From: Streptomyces erythrochromogenes
GTDB taxonomy: Bacteria; Actinomycetota; Actinomycetes; Streptomycetales; Streptomycetaceae
Assembly (NCBI RefSeq): GCF_036170895.1
Contig: NZ_CP108036.1
Span: 1,550,001 to 1,614,000, forward strand
Reading direction: 5' to 3'
DNA length: 64,000 nucleotides
The number at the start of each line of letters is the position of its first letter. Position 1 is the first letter of the stretch. The position numbers and the translations under genes were made by a program. Of the stretch, positions 8,413 to 17,554 are shown in pieces. Under the pieces are notes generated by a model that saw nothing but the letters and a program-made list of their open reading frames with translations, searched no databases and was not told the DNA's origin.

Positions 8413-11265
8413 GTGGTGCAGATGGGGGTCACGGGAGGCCAGATCAGCCCCGTACGCTCCCGTGAGCGATTCCTGCTGGGCGAGTCGGTCGAGGGCAGCG
8501 TCCGCGGCCCCATCCTGAACTCGTGGATGCGCAGCCGGATGCTGGGGCTCTCGCCGGAGCAGACGGACCTCCCCTACACGGACGACTTCGATCCCGACAG
8601 CCGGCTCGTCCGGGCGGCCGTGCCCGTCCTCGACCAGCTCCAGACCAGGTTCTCGGGCAGCCAGATGAACATCTCCCTCGCCGACGGGAACGGCACGGTG
8701 TTGCAGCGCCGGTTCGGGGAGCCCGCCCTGGCCGGCCGGCTGGCGCCCATCCAGAGCGTCCCCGGATTCGTCTTCGCCGAGCGCTACGCGGGCACCAACG
8801 GCATCGGACTCGCGCTCGCCGAAAGGCGGCTGTGCCAGGTCTACGGCGCCGAGCACTTCGCCGAGCGGTCCCAGTCGAACGCCTGCTCCGCGACCCCGAT
8901 CCGCGACCAGTTCAGCGGCCACGTCATCGGCGTCCTCTGCTTCGGCTATCCGCGCAGCTACGAGGACCCGGCCCTGCCCGTCCTGGTCCGCCGGGCGGCG
9001 GAGTCCATCGAGCGGCGGCTCATGGAGCAGAGCTCGGCGCGCGAGCGCGCCCTGCTGCGGACCTACCTCGACGCCAGGCTCCGCGCCCACACCGGGGAGG
9101 CCGCCGACGACGGCCAGGTGATCGGCCTGGACGAGCTCACCGACGGCGGGCTCGACCTGCAGGACCAGATGGTCCTCAAGGCGAAGGCCACCGAGCTCAT
9201 CTGCAACCCGCAGCGGGCCGCGGTCGAGGTGTCACTGTCCCACGGCCGGGGGGTCACCCTCCTGAGCAGCCCGGTCACGAGCCTCTCGGGCGTGGAGGGC
9301 GTCGTCGTCGAGGCCGTGCTCACCGGGGACTCCCCTCCGGCGCACCACCTCGCCGCCTCGAAGCCCACCGCCTCCGCCCTCGGCGCCCTGGCCCTCGCCG
9401 CGACGGAGCGCGCCGAATCACTGCCCTGGCACCTCGCCGACACCTCCGCCGCGGGCCGCGCGACCGCCGGCCCGGCCGAAGCGTCCGGTGCGGGCGGCGG
9501 CCGCCCGAGCGACGTCCGGGACGGAGCCCCCGGCACGGCCCGGGGCCTGGTGCTGGTGGGCGAGCCCGAGGTGGGCAAGTACGCCGTCGCCGCACGCCGC
9601 CGCCTGGAGCTGCTGGCCGAGGCCAGCACCCGGATCGGCACCACCCTGGACGTGAGCCGCACCGCCTGGGAACTCGCCGAGACGGCCGTGCCGCGCCTGG
9701 CCGACTACGTCACGGTCGACCTGCCCGGGGCCGTGCTGCGGGGCGAGGAGTCCGCCGACCCGCAGGCCGACCTGCACCGCACGGTGGTCCACGGCATCCG
9801 CGACGACTGCCCCTTCTATCCGGTCGGCCACCGGGTGCGGCTGGACCCCGGCACCCCCCACATGCGCTGCCTCGAGGGCGAGCCCGTCGTGCTGGAGACC
9901 GACCTCCAGGCCACCACTCCGGCCTGGATGGTCCCCGGTCTCGAACACGCCCGGGGAATCCTGGCCCACGACGTGCACTCCATGATCTGCGTCCCGCTGC
10001 TCGCCCGCGGCGTACTGCTCGGCATCGCCACCTTCTACCGCGCGCAGGACCCCGCCCCCTTCGGGGAGGACGACAGCCGACTGGCCCAGGAACTCGCGGC
10101 CCGCGCCGCGCTCTGCATCGACAACGCCCGCCGCTACACCCGCGAGCACACCCTCGCCCTGGCCCTGCAGCGCAGCCTGCTCCCGCGCGGCCTCCCCGCG
10201 CAGGGCGCCGTGGAGGTCGCCCACCACTACCAGCCCGCCGAGTCCGGGGTGGGCGGCGACTGGTTCGACGTCATCCCCCTCTCCGGCACCCGCGTCGCCC
10301 TGCTGGTGGGAGACGTCGTCGGGCACGGGCTGCACGCCGCGGCCACGATGGGCCGGCTGCGCATCGCCGCACGCAACTTCGCCGAGCTGGAACTGGCCCC
10401 GGACGAGCTGCTCACCCACCTGGACAACCTCCTGGTGCGCCTGGACCGGGAGGAGGAGGACGCGAGCGCCACGGGCAGCGACGGCATCGTCGGCGCCACC
10501 TGCCTGTACGCCGTCTACGACCCCACGTCGCAGGTGTGCACGATGGCCCGCGCCGGCCACCCCCCGCCCGCACTGGTCCACCCCGACGGCAGCGTGGCCT
10601 TCCCCGACCTGCCCGCCGGGCCGCCCCTGGGCCTGGGCGGCCTGCCCTTCGAGACCGCCGAGGTCCGGCTCCCCGAGCACAGCACGCTGGTCCTCTACAC
10701 CGACGGCCTCGTCGACGGCCGCCACCGCGACGTCGACGTGTCGCTCGACCAGCTGCGCCGGGCGCTCGCCCACCCGGACCGGAAACCGGAGGACACCTGC
10801 CGGGCCGTCATCGAGGCCGTGGCGCCCGAACACCCCGATGACGACATCGCGCTGCTCGTCGCCCGCACCCGTACCGTGCCCGCCGAGCGGATCGCCACGT
10901 GGGACCTGCCCCCGGACCCGTCCCTCGTCTCCGACATCCGGGGCGCCGCCACCCGGCAGCTCGCCGAGTGGGGGCTGGACGAACTCGCCTTCGCCGCCGA
11001 GCTGATGCTCAGCGAGCTGGTCACGAACGCGGTCCGGTACGGCAGCGAGCCCATCCAGGTACGGCTGATCCACGACCACGACCGCGCCCTGATCTGCGAG
11101 GTCTCCGACGGCAGCAACACCGCCCCGCACCTGCGGCGGGCCGCCACCACGGACGAGGGAGGACGCGGCCTGTTCCTCGTCGCGCAGCTCTCCCAGGCCT
11201 GGGGCGCCCGGTACACCACCCGCGGCAAGGTCATCTGGGCCGAGTGCGCCCTGGACGCGGCATGA
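8413..11265 (+). CDS. Multidomain regulator: GAF - GAF - SpoIIE phosphatase - HATPase (RsbW-like)
   Basis: 950 residues. Residues 1-210 resemble the N-terminal GAF sensor of AcoR-type activators (PGFVFAERYAGTNGIG, then QSNACSATPIRDQ), but no AAA+ or HTH follows. A second GAF occupies about 390-560. A SpoIIE/PP2C domain (about 585-800) has GVGGDWFDVIPL, VGDVVGHG, YTDGLVDG and DDIALLVART. A C-terminal GHKL ATPase (about 825-945) has LSELVTNAVRYG and GGRGLFLV. Fusion of phosphatase and anti-sigma kinase modules suggests control of a sigma-factor partner switch. The start is ambiguous: GTG 8413, GTG 8416 or ATG 8422 follow AGGGGAA at 8406-8412. Confidence 0.87.
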   Translation: MVQMGVTGGQISPVRSRERFLLGESVEGSVRGPILNSWMRSRMLGLSPEQTDLPYTDDFDPDSRLVRAAVPVLDQLQTRFSGSQMNISLADGNGTVLQRRFGEPALAGRLAPIQSVPGFVFAERYAGTNGIGLALAERRLCQVYGAEHFAERSQSNACSATPIRDQFSGHVIGVLCFGYPRSYEDPALPVLVRRAAESIERRLMEQSSARERALLRTYLDARLRAHTGEAADDGQVIGLDELTDGGLDLQDQMVLKAKATELICNPQRAAVEVSLSHGRGVTLLSSPVTSLSGVEGVVVEAVLTGDSPPAHHLAASKPTASALGALALAATERAESLPWHLADTSAAGRATAGPAEASGAGGGRPSDVRDGAPGTARGLVLVGEPEVGKYAVAARRRLELLAEASTRIGTTLDVSRTAWELAETAVPRLADYVTVDLPGAVLRGEESADPQADLHRTVVHGIRDDCPFYPVGHRVRLDPGTPHMRCLEGEPVVLETDLQATTPAWMVPGLEHARGILAHDVHSMICVPLLARGVLLGIATFYRAQDPAPFGEDDSRLAQELAARAALCIDNARRYTREHTLALALQRSLLPRGLPAQGAVEVAHHYQPAESGVGGDWFDVIPLSGTRVALLVGDVVGHGLHAAATMGRLRIAARNFAELELAPDELLTHLDNLLVRLDREEEDASATGSDGIVGATCLYAVYDPTSQVCTMARAGHPPPALVHPDGSVAFPDLPAGPPLGLGGLPFETAEVRLPEHSTLVLYTDGLVDGRHRDVDVSLDQLRRALAHPDRKPEDTCRAVIEAVAPEHPDDDIALLVARTRTVPAERIATWDLPPDPSLVSDIRGAATRQLAEWGLDELAFAAELMLSELVTNAVRYGSEPIQVRLIHDHDRALICEVSDGSNTAPHLRRAATTDEGGRGLFLVAQLSQAWGARYTTRGKVIWAECALDAA

Positions 11266-11270
11266 CCGAG

Positions 11271-11283
11271 AATGTCGGACATT
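11271..11283. promoter_or_regulatory. 13-bp palindrome upstream of the sugar-type ABC operon
   Basis: AATGTC-G-GACATT is a perfect palindrome around a central G, just after the stop codon of the upstream regulator gene and 77 bp before the ABC ATPase start. Its position suits an operator for the ABC operon. The 94-bp gap is short, so read-through from the upstream gene is also possible. Confidence 0.35.
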
Positions 11284-11359
11284 GAGAGATAAGTCCAAGT
11301 AGCATCCAGACTGTTCCGCATCGCAGCAAGACCTCCCCCAGGCGGCCCCGGAGAAGTCC

Positions 11360-12949
11360 GTGCATGACACTCCCGTCACCTCGATGAGCCCGCCCCCGCG
11401 CCCCGACGCAGAACCCCTCGTCCGGATACGCGGTCTCAGCAAGCGGTTCGGCGGCACCCTCGCCCTGGACTCGGTCGGCCTCGACATCCACGGCGGCAGC
11501 GTCCTCGCCCTCCTCGGGCCCAACGGGGCCGGCAAGTCCACCCTCATCAAGGTGCTCGCCGGGGTCCACCACGCCGACGCGGGCGAGGTGACGGTGGCCG
11601 GACAGCCGCTTCCCTCCGAGGCCGCCCTTCGCCACATGTCCTTCATCCACCAGGACCTGGGCCTCGTCGAGTGGATGACGGTCGCCGAGAACATCGCCCT
11701 GGGCACCGGCTACCCCCTGCGCCGCGGCCTGATCTCCTGGCGGCGGACCCGCGAGCGCTGCGACGAGGCCCTGCGGATCGTCGCCGGGCACCTGGACGCC
11801 GACGCCCGGATCGCCGACCTCGCCCCCGCCGAGCGGTCCCTCGTGGCCATCGCCCGCGCGCTGGCGAAACGGGCCCGGCTGTTCGTCCTGGACGAGCCGA
11901 CCGCCACCCTCCCCGCCGCCGACTGCGCCCGGCTCTTCGACGTCCTGCACGCCCTGCGCGACCGCGGGCACGGCATCCTCTACGTCAGCCACCGGCTCGA
12001 CGAGGTGTACGAGGTCGCCGACACCTTCGCCGTCCTGCGCGACGGCCGCCTCGTCAGCCACGGCCCCCTCGCCCCGTACTCCCCCGACCGCCTGGTGCGC
12101 GACATCGTGGGGCACGAACCGGCCCGCCGCCGGACCGCACCCGCGTACGCCGCCACGCCCGCGCCCCCGTCCGCGACGCCTTCCGCGGACCGCCGTCCGG
12201 CCGTCCTGCGCCTCGACGGCGTGTCGACCGCCCGCACCGGGCCCGTCACCCTGGACCTGCGCGAGGGCGAGATCCTGGGCATGGTGGGCCTGACCGGCGC
12301 CGGCCACATGCACCTGGGCCGCGCCCTCGCGGGCGCGCTGCCGCTCCTCGGCGGCCGGGCGCTGCTGGACGGCCGCCCGTACCGGCCGCACACGGTCGCC
12401 GCGGCCCTCCGCTCCGGCGTCGGCTTCGTGGCCGGCAACCGTCAGGAGGAGGGCTGCGCCGCCGATCTGACCGTCCGGGAGAACTTCCTGGCCAACCCGC
12501 GGGCCGCCGGTGTGCCCGGGTGGCGCTGGACCGGCCCGCGGCGCGAACGCGCCGAGGTCCGCGCCCTGATCGAACGGTTCTCGGTGCACCCCCGCGACAG
12601 CGAGGTGCCCATCGCCACCCTGTCCGGCGGCAACCAGCAGAAGGTGGTCGTCGGCCGGTGGCTGCGGGGGAACCTGCGCCTGCTGATCCTGGAGGAGCCG
12701 ACCGCCAGCGTGGACGTCGGGGCCAAGGCGGCGATCCACCGGATCCTCGACGAAGCGGTCGGGGCCGGCCTCGCGGTCCTCCTCATCTCCACCGATTTCG
12801 AGGAGGTCGCCGACCTCTGCCACCGTGCGCTGGTCTTCGGCCGGGGAACGGTGGCGGCCGAGCTGGCGGGCGTGACCCTGAACGTCACCGAGCTCACGCG
12901 CACCGCCTCGGCCCTGCCCGCGATCACCGGAAACGGTACGGGCCGGTGA
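11360..12949 (+). CDS. Ribose-type (CUT2) ABC importer, tandem ATP-binding subunit
   Basis: 529 residues with two fused ABC domains, as in RbsA/XylG. The first has Walker A GPNGAGKST (about 55-63) and Walker B LFVLDEPTA. The second has the degenerate Walker A GLTGAGHMHLG, the usual state of the second site in this family, signature LSGGNQQKVVVGRWL and Walker B LLILEEPTA. GTG at 11360 follows GGAGAAG at 11350-11356. The stop overlaps the permease start (GTGA). It energises uptake of a sugar or sugar-like compound. Substrate is unknown and no catabolic gene is adjacent. Confidence 0.9.
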   Translation: MHDTPVTSMSPPPRPDAEPLVRIRGLSKRFGGTLALDSVGLDIHGGSVLALLGPNGAGKSTLIKVLAGVHHADAGEVTVAGQPLPSEAALRHMSFIHQDLGLVEWMTVAENIALGTGYPLRRGLISWRRTRERCDEALRIVAGHLDADARIADLAPAERSLVAIARALAKRARLFVLDEPTATLPAADCARLFDVLHALRDRGHGILYVSHRLDEVYEVADTFAVLRDGRLVSHGPLAPYSPDRLVRDIVGHEPARRRTAPAYAATPAPPSATPSADRRPAVLRLDGVSTARTGPVTLDLREGEILGMVGLTGAGHMHLGRALAGALPLLGGRALLDGRPYRPHTVAAALRSGVGFVAGNRQEEGCAADLTVRENFLANPRAAGVPGWRWTGPRRERAEVRALIERFSVHPRDSEVPIATLSGGNQQKVVVGRWLRGNLRLLILEEPTASVDVGAKAAIHRILDEAVGAGLAVLLISTDFEEVADLCHRALVFGRGTVAAELAGVTLNVTELTRTASALPAITGNGTGR

Positions 12950-13962
12950 CCCGCCGGCGCGCCCACTTCATCGGCACCTACGGCCTGCTGACCCTCACGG
13001 TCCTGCTCTTCCTGGTCTTCTCCCTCGTCCTGCCGGACACCTTCCCGACGATGGACAACGTCTCCTCGATCCTGTCCAACCAGTCGATCCCCGCCATCCT
13101 CGCGCTCGGCGTGACGGTCCCCATCGCGGCCGGCCGGTTCGACCTGTCCATCGGCTACGGCCTGGGGCTGGCGCACGTCATGGTGATGTACCTGATCGTC
13201 GACGAACTCTGGCCCTGGCAGCTCGCCTGCGTCACGGTCGTCGTCGGCGGAGCGCTGGCCGGCGTCGTGAACGGGATCATCGTCGAGTTCGCGCGCATCG
13301 ACTCCCTCATCGCGACGCTCGGCACCGGCAGCATCATGTACGCCGCCACCGGCTGGATCACCGACGGCAGCCGGATCGTCCCGGGCCCCGAAGGCCTCCC
13401 GGCCGCCTTCACCGCCCTGTACGACTCCACGTTCCTCGGGCTGCCGCTGCCCGCCTTCTACGTGCTCGCCCTGGCCGCCGCCCTCTGGGTGCTGCTGGAA
13501 CGGCTGCCGCTCGGCCGGTACCTGTACGTCATCGGCTCCAACCCCCGGGCCGCCGCGATCCTCGGCATCCCCACCCACCGCTGCTCCGTCGCCGCCTTCG
13601 CCGCATCGGGCATGATCGTCGGTTTCGCCGGGGTCCTCCTCGCGGCCCAGCAGCAGATCGGCAACCCGAGCGTCGGCCTGGACTACCTGCTGCCCGCCTT
13701 CGTCGGCGCCCTCCTCGGTTCCACCGCGATCAAACCGGGCCGGGCCAACGCCCTGGGCACCCTCGTCGCCGTGGCCGTCCTCGCCGTGGGACTCGCCGGG
13801 ATCGGCCAGCTCGGCGCGCAGTTCTGGGCGACCCCGCTGTTCAACGGCGCCACCCTGCTCATCGCGGTCGGCCTGGCCGGCTACTCCGCCCGCCGCCGGC
13901 TGCGCGCCGGCGCGACCGGAGGGCCCGCGCGGACCCGGCACGGTCGGCAGGATGCCCCCTGA
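12946..13962 (+). CDS. Ribose-type ABC importer, permease subunit
   Basis: 338 residues, 8-10 hydrophobic helices, RbsC-like. Conserved patches include LGVTVPIAAGRFDLSIG (helix 3 region) and the family coupling sequence YVIGSNPRAAAILGIP near residues 190-205. The GTG start at 12946 overlaps the stop of the ATPase gene by four bases, showing translational coupling. The protein forms the transmembrane channel with the preceding ATPase and the following lipoprotein. Confidence 0.9.
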   Translation: MTRRRAHFIGTYGLLTLTVLLFLVFSLVLPDTFPTMDNVSSILSNQSIPAILALGVTVPIAAGRFDLSIGYGLGLAHVMVMYLIVDELWPWQLACVTVVVGGALAGVVNGIIVEFARIDSLIATLGTGSIMYAATGWITDGSRIVPGPEGLPAAFTALYDSTFLGLPLPAFYVLALAAALWVLLERLPLGRYLYVIGSNPRAAAILGIPTHRCSVAAFAASGMIVGFAGVLLAAQQQIGNPSVGLDYLLPAFVGALLGSTAIKPGRANALGTLVAVAVLAVGLAGIGQLGAQFWATPLFNGATLLIAVGLAGYSARRRLRAGATGGPARTRHGRQDAP

Positions 13963-13997
13963 GACCACCTCGCAGCGCACAGAGCGTCAGGAGCACC

Positions 13998-15134
13998 GTG
14001 TACCCCCACCGCAAGACCGCCCTCGCGGCCGCAGCCCTGCTCGCGGCGGCCGCCGCTGCCGTCGCCGGATGCGGCGGCGGCACGGCCGGCCCCACCGGGC
14101 CGTCGGCGGCCGGCTGCCCGGCCGTTCTCGAACAGGCCCGGGCCGACGTGCGCAAGGCCGAGAGCACCGACAGCTCGTGGACCGGCCCGACGACCGGCCC
14201 CGCCGCGGTCCCCGGCAAGAGCATCGTCTACGTCGCGCAGACCATGACCAATCCGGGTGTCGCGGGGGTCGCACAGGGTCTGCGGCAGGCCGCCGAGGCC
14301 ATCGGCTGGCAGGTCCGGGTGATCGACGGGGAGGGCAGCCCGGCCGGCATCCAGGCAGCGCTGAGCCAGGCCGTCACCCTCAAGCCCTCGGGCATCGTCA
14401 TCGGCGGCTTCGACCCCCGCCTGACCTCCCGGCAGGTGGCGCGGGCCGGGGCGGCGGGCATCCCGCTCATCGGCTGGCACGCGGTCGACTCGCCCGGCCC
14501 GAGCACGAACCCGCCGCTCTTCACCAACGTCACCACGAGGGTGCAGGACGTGGCGAGGATCAGTGCGGACTGGGTCATCGCCCGGTCCGACGGCGGAGCC
14601 GGCGTCGTCCTCTTCACCGACGACTCGATCCCCTTCGCCCGGACGAAGGCCGACCTGATCAAGCAGCGGCTCGCCGCCTGCCCCGGCGTGGAACTCCTGG
14701 CGTACGAGAACATCCCGATCCCGGACGCGAGCCGGCGCACTCCGCAGGAGGTCTCCTCCCTCCTGTCCCGCTTCGGGAAGAAGTGGACCCACTCGGTCGC
14801 CATCAACGACCTCTACTTCGCCGATGCCGCCCCCGCCCTGCGGGCCGCGGGGAAGCCCGGTGGCGGACCGCCCGCCAACATCGGTGCGGGCGACGGCGAC
14901 CCGTCCGCCTTCCAGCGCATCAACAGCAGGCAGTACCAGGCCGCCACCGTTCCGGAGCCGCTCTCCCAGCAGGGCTGGCAGATCGTCGACGAGTTCAACC
15001 GCGCCTTCGCCGGCCGGCCCGACAGCGGCTACGTCGCCCCCGTGCACGTCGTCACGGCCGACAACAGCGGCGGGGCCACGTCCTGGGACCCCCGGGGCTA
15101 CCAGGAGGCGTACGAGAAGATCTGGCGCGGGTAG
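13998..15134 (+). CDS. Sugar ABC transporter substrate-binding lipoprotein
   Basis: 378 residues. The N-terminus has basic residues, an alanine-rich hydrophobic stretch and a lipobox Val-Ala-Gly-Cys at residues 22-25, so it is a lipoprotein anchored outside the membrane. Residues ~75-370 look like a periplasmic-binding-protein type 1 fold: YVAQTMTNPGVAGVAQGL at its start and SGIVIGGFD at a strand end. GTG at 13998 follows AGGAG at about 13989. It is the third gene of the operon, 35 bp after the permease, and presumably sets transporter specificity. Confidence 0.88.
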   Translation: MYPHRKTALAAAALLAAAAAAVAGCGGGTAGPTGPSAAGCPAVLEQARADVRKAESTDSSWTGPTTGPAAVPGKSIVYVAQTMTNPGVAGVAQGLRQAAEAIGWQVRVIDGEGSPAGIQAALSQAVTLKPSGIVIGGFDPRLTSRQVARAGAAGIPLIGWHAVDSPGPSTNPPLFTNVTTRVQDVARISADWVIARSDGGAGVVLFTDDSIPFARTKADLIKQRLAACPGVELLAYENIPIPDASRRTPQEVSSLLSRFGKKWTHSVAINDLYFADAAPALRAAGKPGGGPPANIGAGDGDPSAFQRINSRQYQAATVPEPLSQQGWQIVDEFNRAFAGRPDSGYVAPVHVVTADNSGGATSWDPRGYQEAYEKIWRG

Positions 15135-15166
15135 CGTCCGGGTCCCGGGCCCCCGGCCGTGCCCGC

Positions 15167-16078
15167 TCAGGCCACCGGGCGGGCCTCGGCGCGTACCGGG
15201 CTCTGCCGCGGGACGTCCGCACGGTCCCGGCGGAAGACGATGTCGGCCATCCGGCGCTCCGGCCCGCGGCGGCGCAGGACCTGGTAGGCGACGAAGGCCG
15301 CCGGGCCGAAGAACACCTGGGCGGGGATGATGCCGGGGGCGTCCCCGGTGGCCGCCGCGATCAGGTGCAGGGCCGCCACGGGCGCCACGGCCCCGAAGAG
15401 CACCACCAGGGCGATCCCGGTCCGCAGCCCCGGCTTCCCGTACGCCTTGTAGGCGGTGGTGGTGAAGAGGGCGTAGGCCAGCAGGTCGCCCATGCCGACG
15501 ACGGCGCCGAGGTCCTCGCCGATGCGCAGGCCCGCGGCCGGTGCGTAGGGGTAGCCCTGGACGGCGTCGGCGAGCTCCTGGGTCAGCGGGACGACCCAGG
15601 CGAAGAAGGCGTCGTAGGCGGCGAGGGCGAGCAGGAACCACGCCACGTTCTTCAGCCGCATGCCGCCCTGGACGTTGAGGTTGGTGGCGGAGACGACGAC
15701 CAGGCCGACGACGCAGCTGTTCGCCACCCAGTACGGCGGCGCGGTCTCGCCGAAGGCCAGGTGCGCGACGAGCACGCTCGCGATCAGCGCGGTGATCAGC
15801 GCCCAGCGCAGCCGGCCGTTGCCGACGAGGGGCTGGTAGCCGACGGACAGTCCGCCGGCGAAGACCAGGGCGAGCACGACCGGGAGGACGACGCCGGGCA
15901 GCGCGAGGTAGACGTACGGCAGCGCGAGGACGAAGCCCATCATCATGAAGATGTCGCGGCCGTTGAAGACGCCGACGGGCGGCCTCGCGGTGCGGACGGC
16001 GCGGAAGTACGCGATGGTGCCGCCGACGACCGCGAGCGCGAGGGCCGCGGTGACCGCGAGCTGGAAGAAGACCGTCAT
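15167..16078 (-). CDS. Nine-helix presenilin/SPP-like GxGD intramembrane aspartyl protease (putative)
   Basis: 303 residues, nine predicted membrane helices (roughly 4-26, 43-60, 62-80, 91-108, 115-132, 145-165, 190-209, 221-241, 249-268). Helix 6 contains AAYDAFFAW with Tyr155-Asp156, helix 7 contains VVGMGDLLAY with Gly195-Met-Gly197-Asp198, and helix 9 contains GIIPAQVFFGP with Pro252-Ala253. These fall where presenilin and signal peptide peptidase carry their two catalytic aspartates (YD and GxGD) and the PAL motif; here PAL reads PAQ. Prepilin peptidases also have GxGD, but lack this nine-helix layout. The start overlaps the ligase stop (ATGA). The family assignment is mine from motifs and topology; the substrate is inferred to be the adjacent 29-residue peptide. 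Confidence 0.7.
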   Translation of the reverse strand: MTVFFQLAVTAALALAVVGGTIAYFRAVRTARPPVGVFNGRDIFMMMGFVLALPYVYLALPGVVLPVVLALVFAGGLSVGYQPLVGNGRLRWALITALIASVLVAHLAFGETAPPYWVANSCVVGLVVVSATNLNVQGGMRLKNVAWFLLALAAYDAFFAWVVPLTQELADAVQGYPYAPAAGLRIGEDLGAVVGMGDLLAYALFTTTAYKAYGKPGLRTGIALVVLFGAVAPVAALHLIAAATGDAPGIIPAQVFFGPAAFVAYQVLRRRGPERRMADIVFRRDRADVPRQSPVRAEARPVA

Positions 16079-17487
16079 GCGTGGCTCCGGGTGAAGGTGT
16101 GCTCCAACAGGTCACAGCGGAGGGGGAAGCGGCGTGCGGCGTCCTCGTCGTCCAGCGGCAGGACGGTGACGCGCGCGTCGATGCCGCGGGCCAGCAGCCG
16201 CTCGGTCACCCCGGCCGTGGTCGCGGTCCGCGAGGCGACCTCCACGTGGAGGCGGCCGTCGGCCGCGACCTCGGCCCGGTGGCGCAGCGGCCACGGCATG
16301 CCCGCAGTGCCGTCCAGGGCCTCCACGACGTCGCGCGGCGTGACGACCGAGGCGGCGGTGCGCAGCAGGGTGCCCGCCTTGCCGAGGATCTGCGAGACGG
16401 CGGGTACGGCGGCCAGCTCGCAGTCCGGTTCGCCCTCCAGGGTGCGCACGACGTCGCCGGTGTTGTAGCGCAGCACCGGCATGCATTCCCGGTAGGGGTA
16501 GTACGGCGTGACGGTCAGTTCCCCGAGCTGTCCGGGGGCGACGGGCTCGCCCGTGTCCAGGTCGAGCACCTCGGTGTAGCCCATGTTGGGGTCGATGTGG
16601 AGGTGGTGGCGGCTGCAGGTGCGGCCGCCGACCGGCAGCAGTTCGGTCATGCCGAAGTTGTCGCCGACGGTCTCGGCACCGAAGGTCTCGCGCAGGGCCT
16701 GGACGAAGGCCGGCGACACGATCTCGCCGCCCGCGTAGATCGACCGGAGGCCGAAGTCGTCGGGCCCGTATCCGCGCCGGCGGGCCGCGGTGAGCATCCG
16801 GGCCAGGTAGCTGGGGTTGCCGGTGAGCAGGGTGGGGCGGGTGCCGTTGCCGCCGAGCAGGTGCTCGACCGACTCCTCGGGCGGGACCTGGCCGACCACG
16901 TGGCAGGAGGCGCCGACCAGTCGGCAGACCTCGACGTCCTCCTGTACGGCGGCCGTCGCCCGGGAGCTGAGGTTGATCTGCATCCGGTCGCCGGGGCGGA
17001 TGTCGCCGCGCAGCACCACGGACAGGGCGATCAGTGCCGGCCAGAGCTCCATCTCGTAGCGGGAGAGCCACATCTGCACGGGACGGCCGGTGGTGCCGGT
17101 CGTCTGGGTCGCGAGGTAGGGGGTGCTGCACAGGAAGTCGGCGGGGCGCGCGATCAGGTCGGCCTTGCGGGTCACCGGGATCCGGGTGAGCGTCTCGGTG
17201 GTCAGGCCGTCGAGGTCGATGCCGGCGAGCCGCTCCCGGTAGAAGGGCGAGCGCTTGGCGAGTCTGCGCACGGTCCGCTGGAGCGCGCGGTTCTGCAGGT
17301 CGCGCCGCTCGTCCGGGTCGGCGAACGGTCCGTCGGCCAGTTCGTCGACGTCGTCGCCGAGTGAGCCGAACTCCTCGAGCGTGGCGAGGGCGTCGGCGAC
17401 CAGCCGCTCCACGGTCCGTACGTTCAGCTTCCGGCCGAACACCATGGCCATCGCCACCCGGACCTGCCGGACACCGGTCTCCAGCAC
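16075..17487 (-). CDS. PaaK/F390-synthetase-like adenylate-forming enzyme
   Basis: 470 residues, ANL superfamily, PaaK-like branch. The N-terminus has the family pattern LAKRSPFYRERLAGIDLDGL (about 76-95). The ATP loop is TTGTTGRPV (129-137), followed by NFGMTE (278-282 region) and YNTGDVVR (341-348). The C-terminal lid domain is short and divergent: ILGKAGTLLRTAASVVTP replaces the usual GRxDDxxxxxG region. Such enzymes activate a carboxylate as acyl-AMP and often pass it to a thiol. GTG at 17487 has a perfect AGGAGG five bases upstream. It is second in the operon between the peptide and protease genes. Inferred role: activating a carboxylate, perhaps the peptide C-terminus or a group attached to it. 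Confidence 0.8.
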   Translation of the reverse strand: MLETGVRQVRVAMAMVFGRKLNVRTVERLVADALATLEEFGSLGDDVDELADGPFADPDERRDLQNRALQRTVRRLAKRSPFYRERLAGIDLDGLTTETLTRIPVTRKADLIARPADFLCSTPYLATQTTGTTGRPVQMWLSRYEMELWPALIALSVVLRGDIRPGDRMQINLSSRATAAVQEDVEVCRLVGASCHVVGQVPPEESVEHLLGGNGTRPTLLTGNPSYLARMLTAARRRGYGPDDFGLRSIYAGGEIVSPAFVQALRETFGAETVGDNFGMTELLPVGGRTCSRHHLHIDPNMGYTEVLDLDTGEPVAPGQLGELTVTPYYPYRECMPVLRYNTGDVVRTLEGEPDCELAAVPAVSQILGKAGTLLRTAASVVTPRDVVEALDGTAGMPWPLRHRAEVAADGRLHVEVASRTATTAGVTERLLARGIDARVTVLPLDDEDAARRFPLRCDLLEHTFTRSHA

Positions 17488-17507
17488 TCGTGCCTCCTAA
17501 GGCGTGA

Positions 17508-17543
17508 AGAAAAGGGGTGGGGGCGGCACGCCGCCCCCACCCC
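17508..17543 (-). terminator. Strong hairpin plus T-tract between peptide and ligase genes (terminator/attenuator)
   Basis: On the minus strand a 13-14 bp G+C stem (17530-17543 pairing with 17514-17527) with a loop of about four bases is followed directly by TTTTCTTC. This is a textbook intrinsic terminator, rare in such a GC-rich genome. It lies after the peptide stop (17555) and before the ligase ribosome site (17497). It should end most transcripts after the peptide gene while allowing some read-through. Confidence 0.85.
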
Positions 17544-17554
17544 CCGAATCTGCG

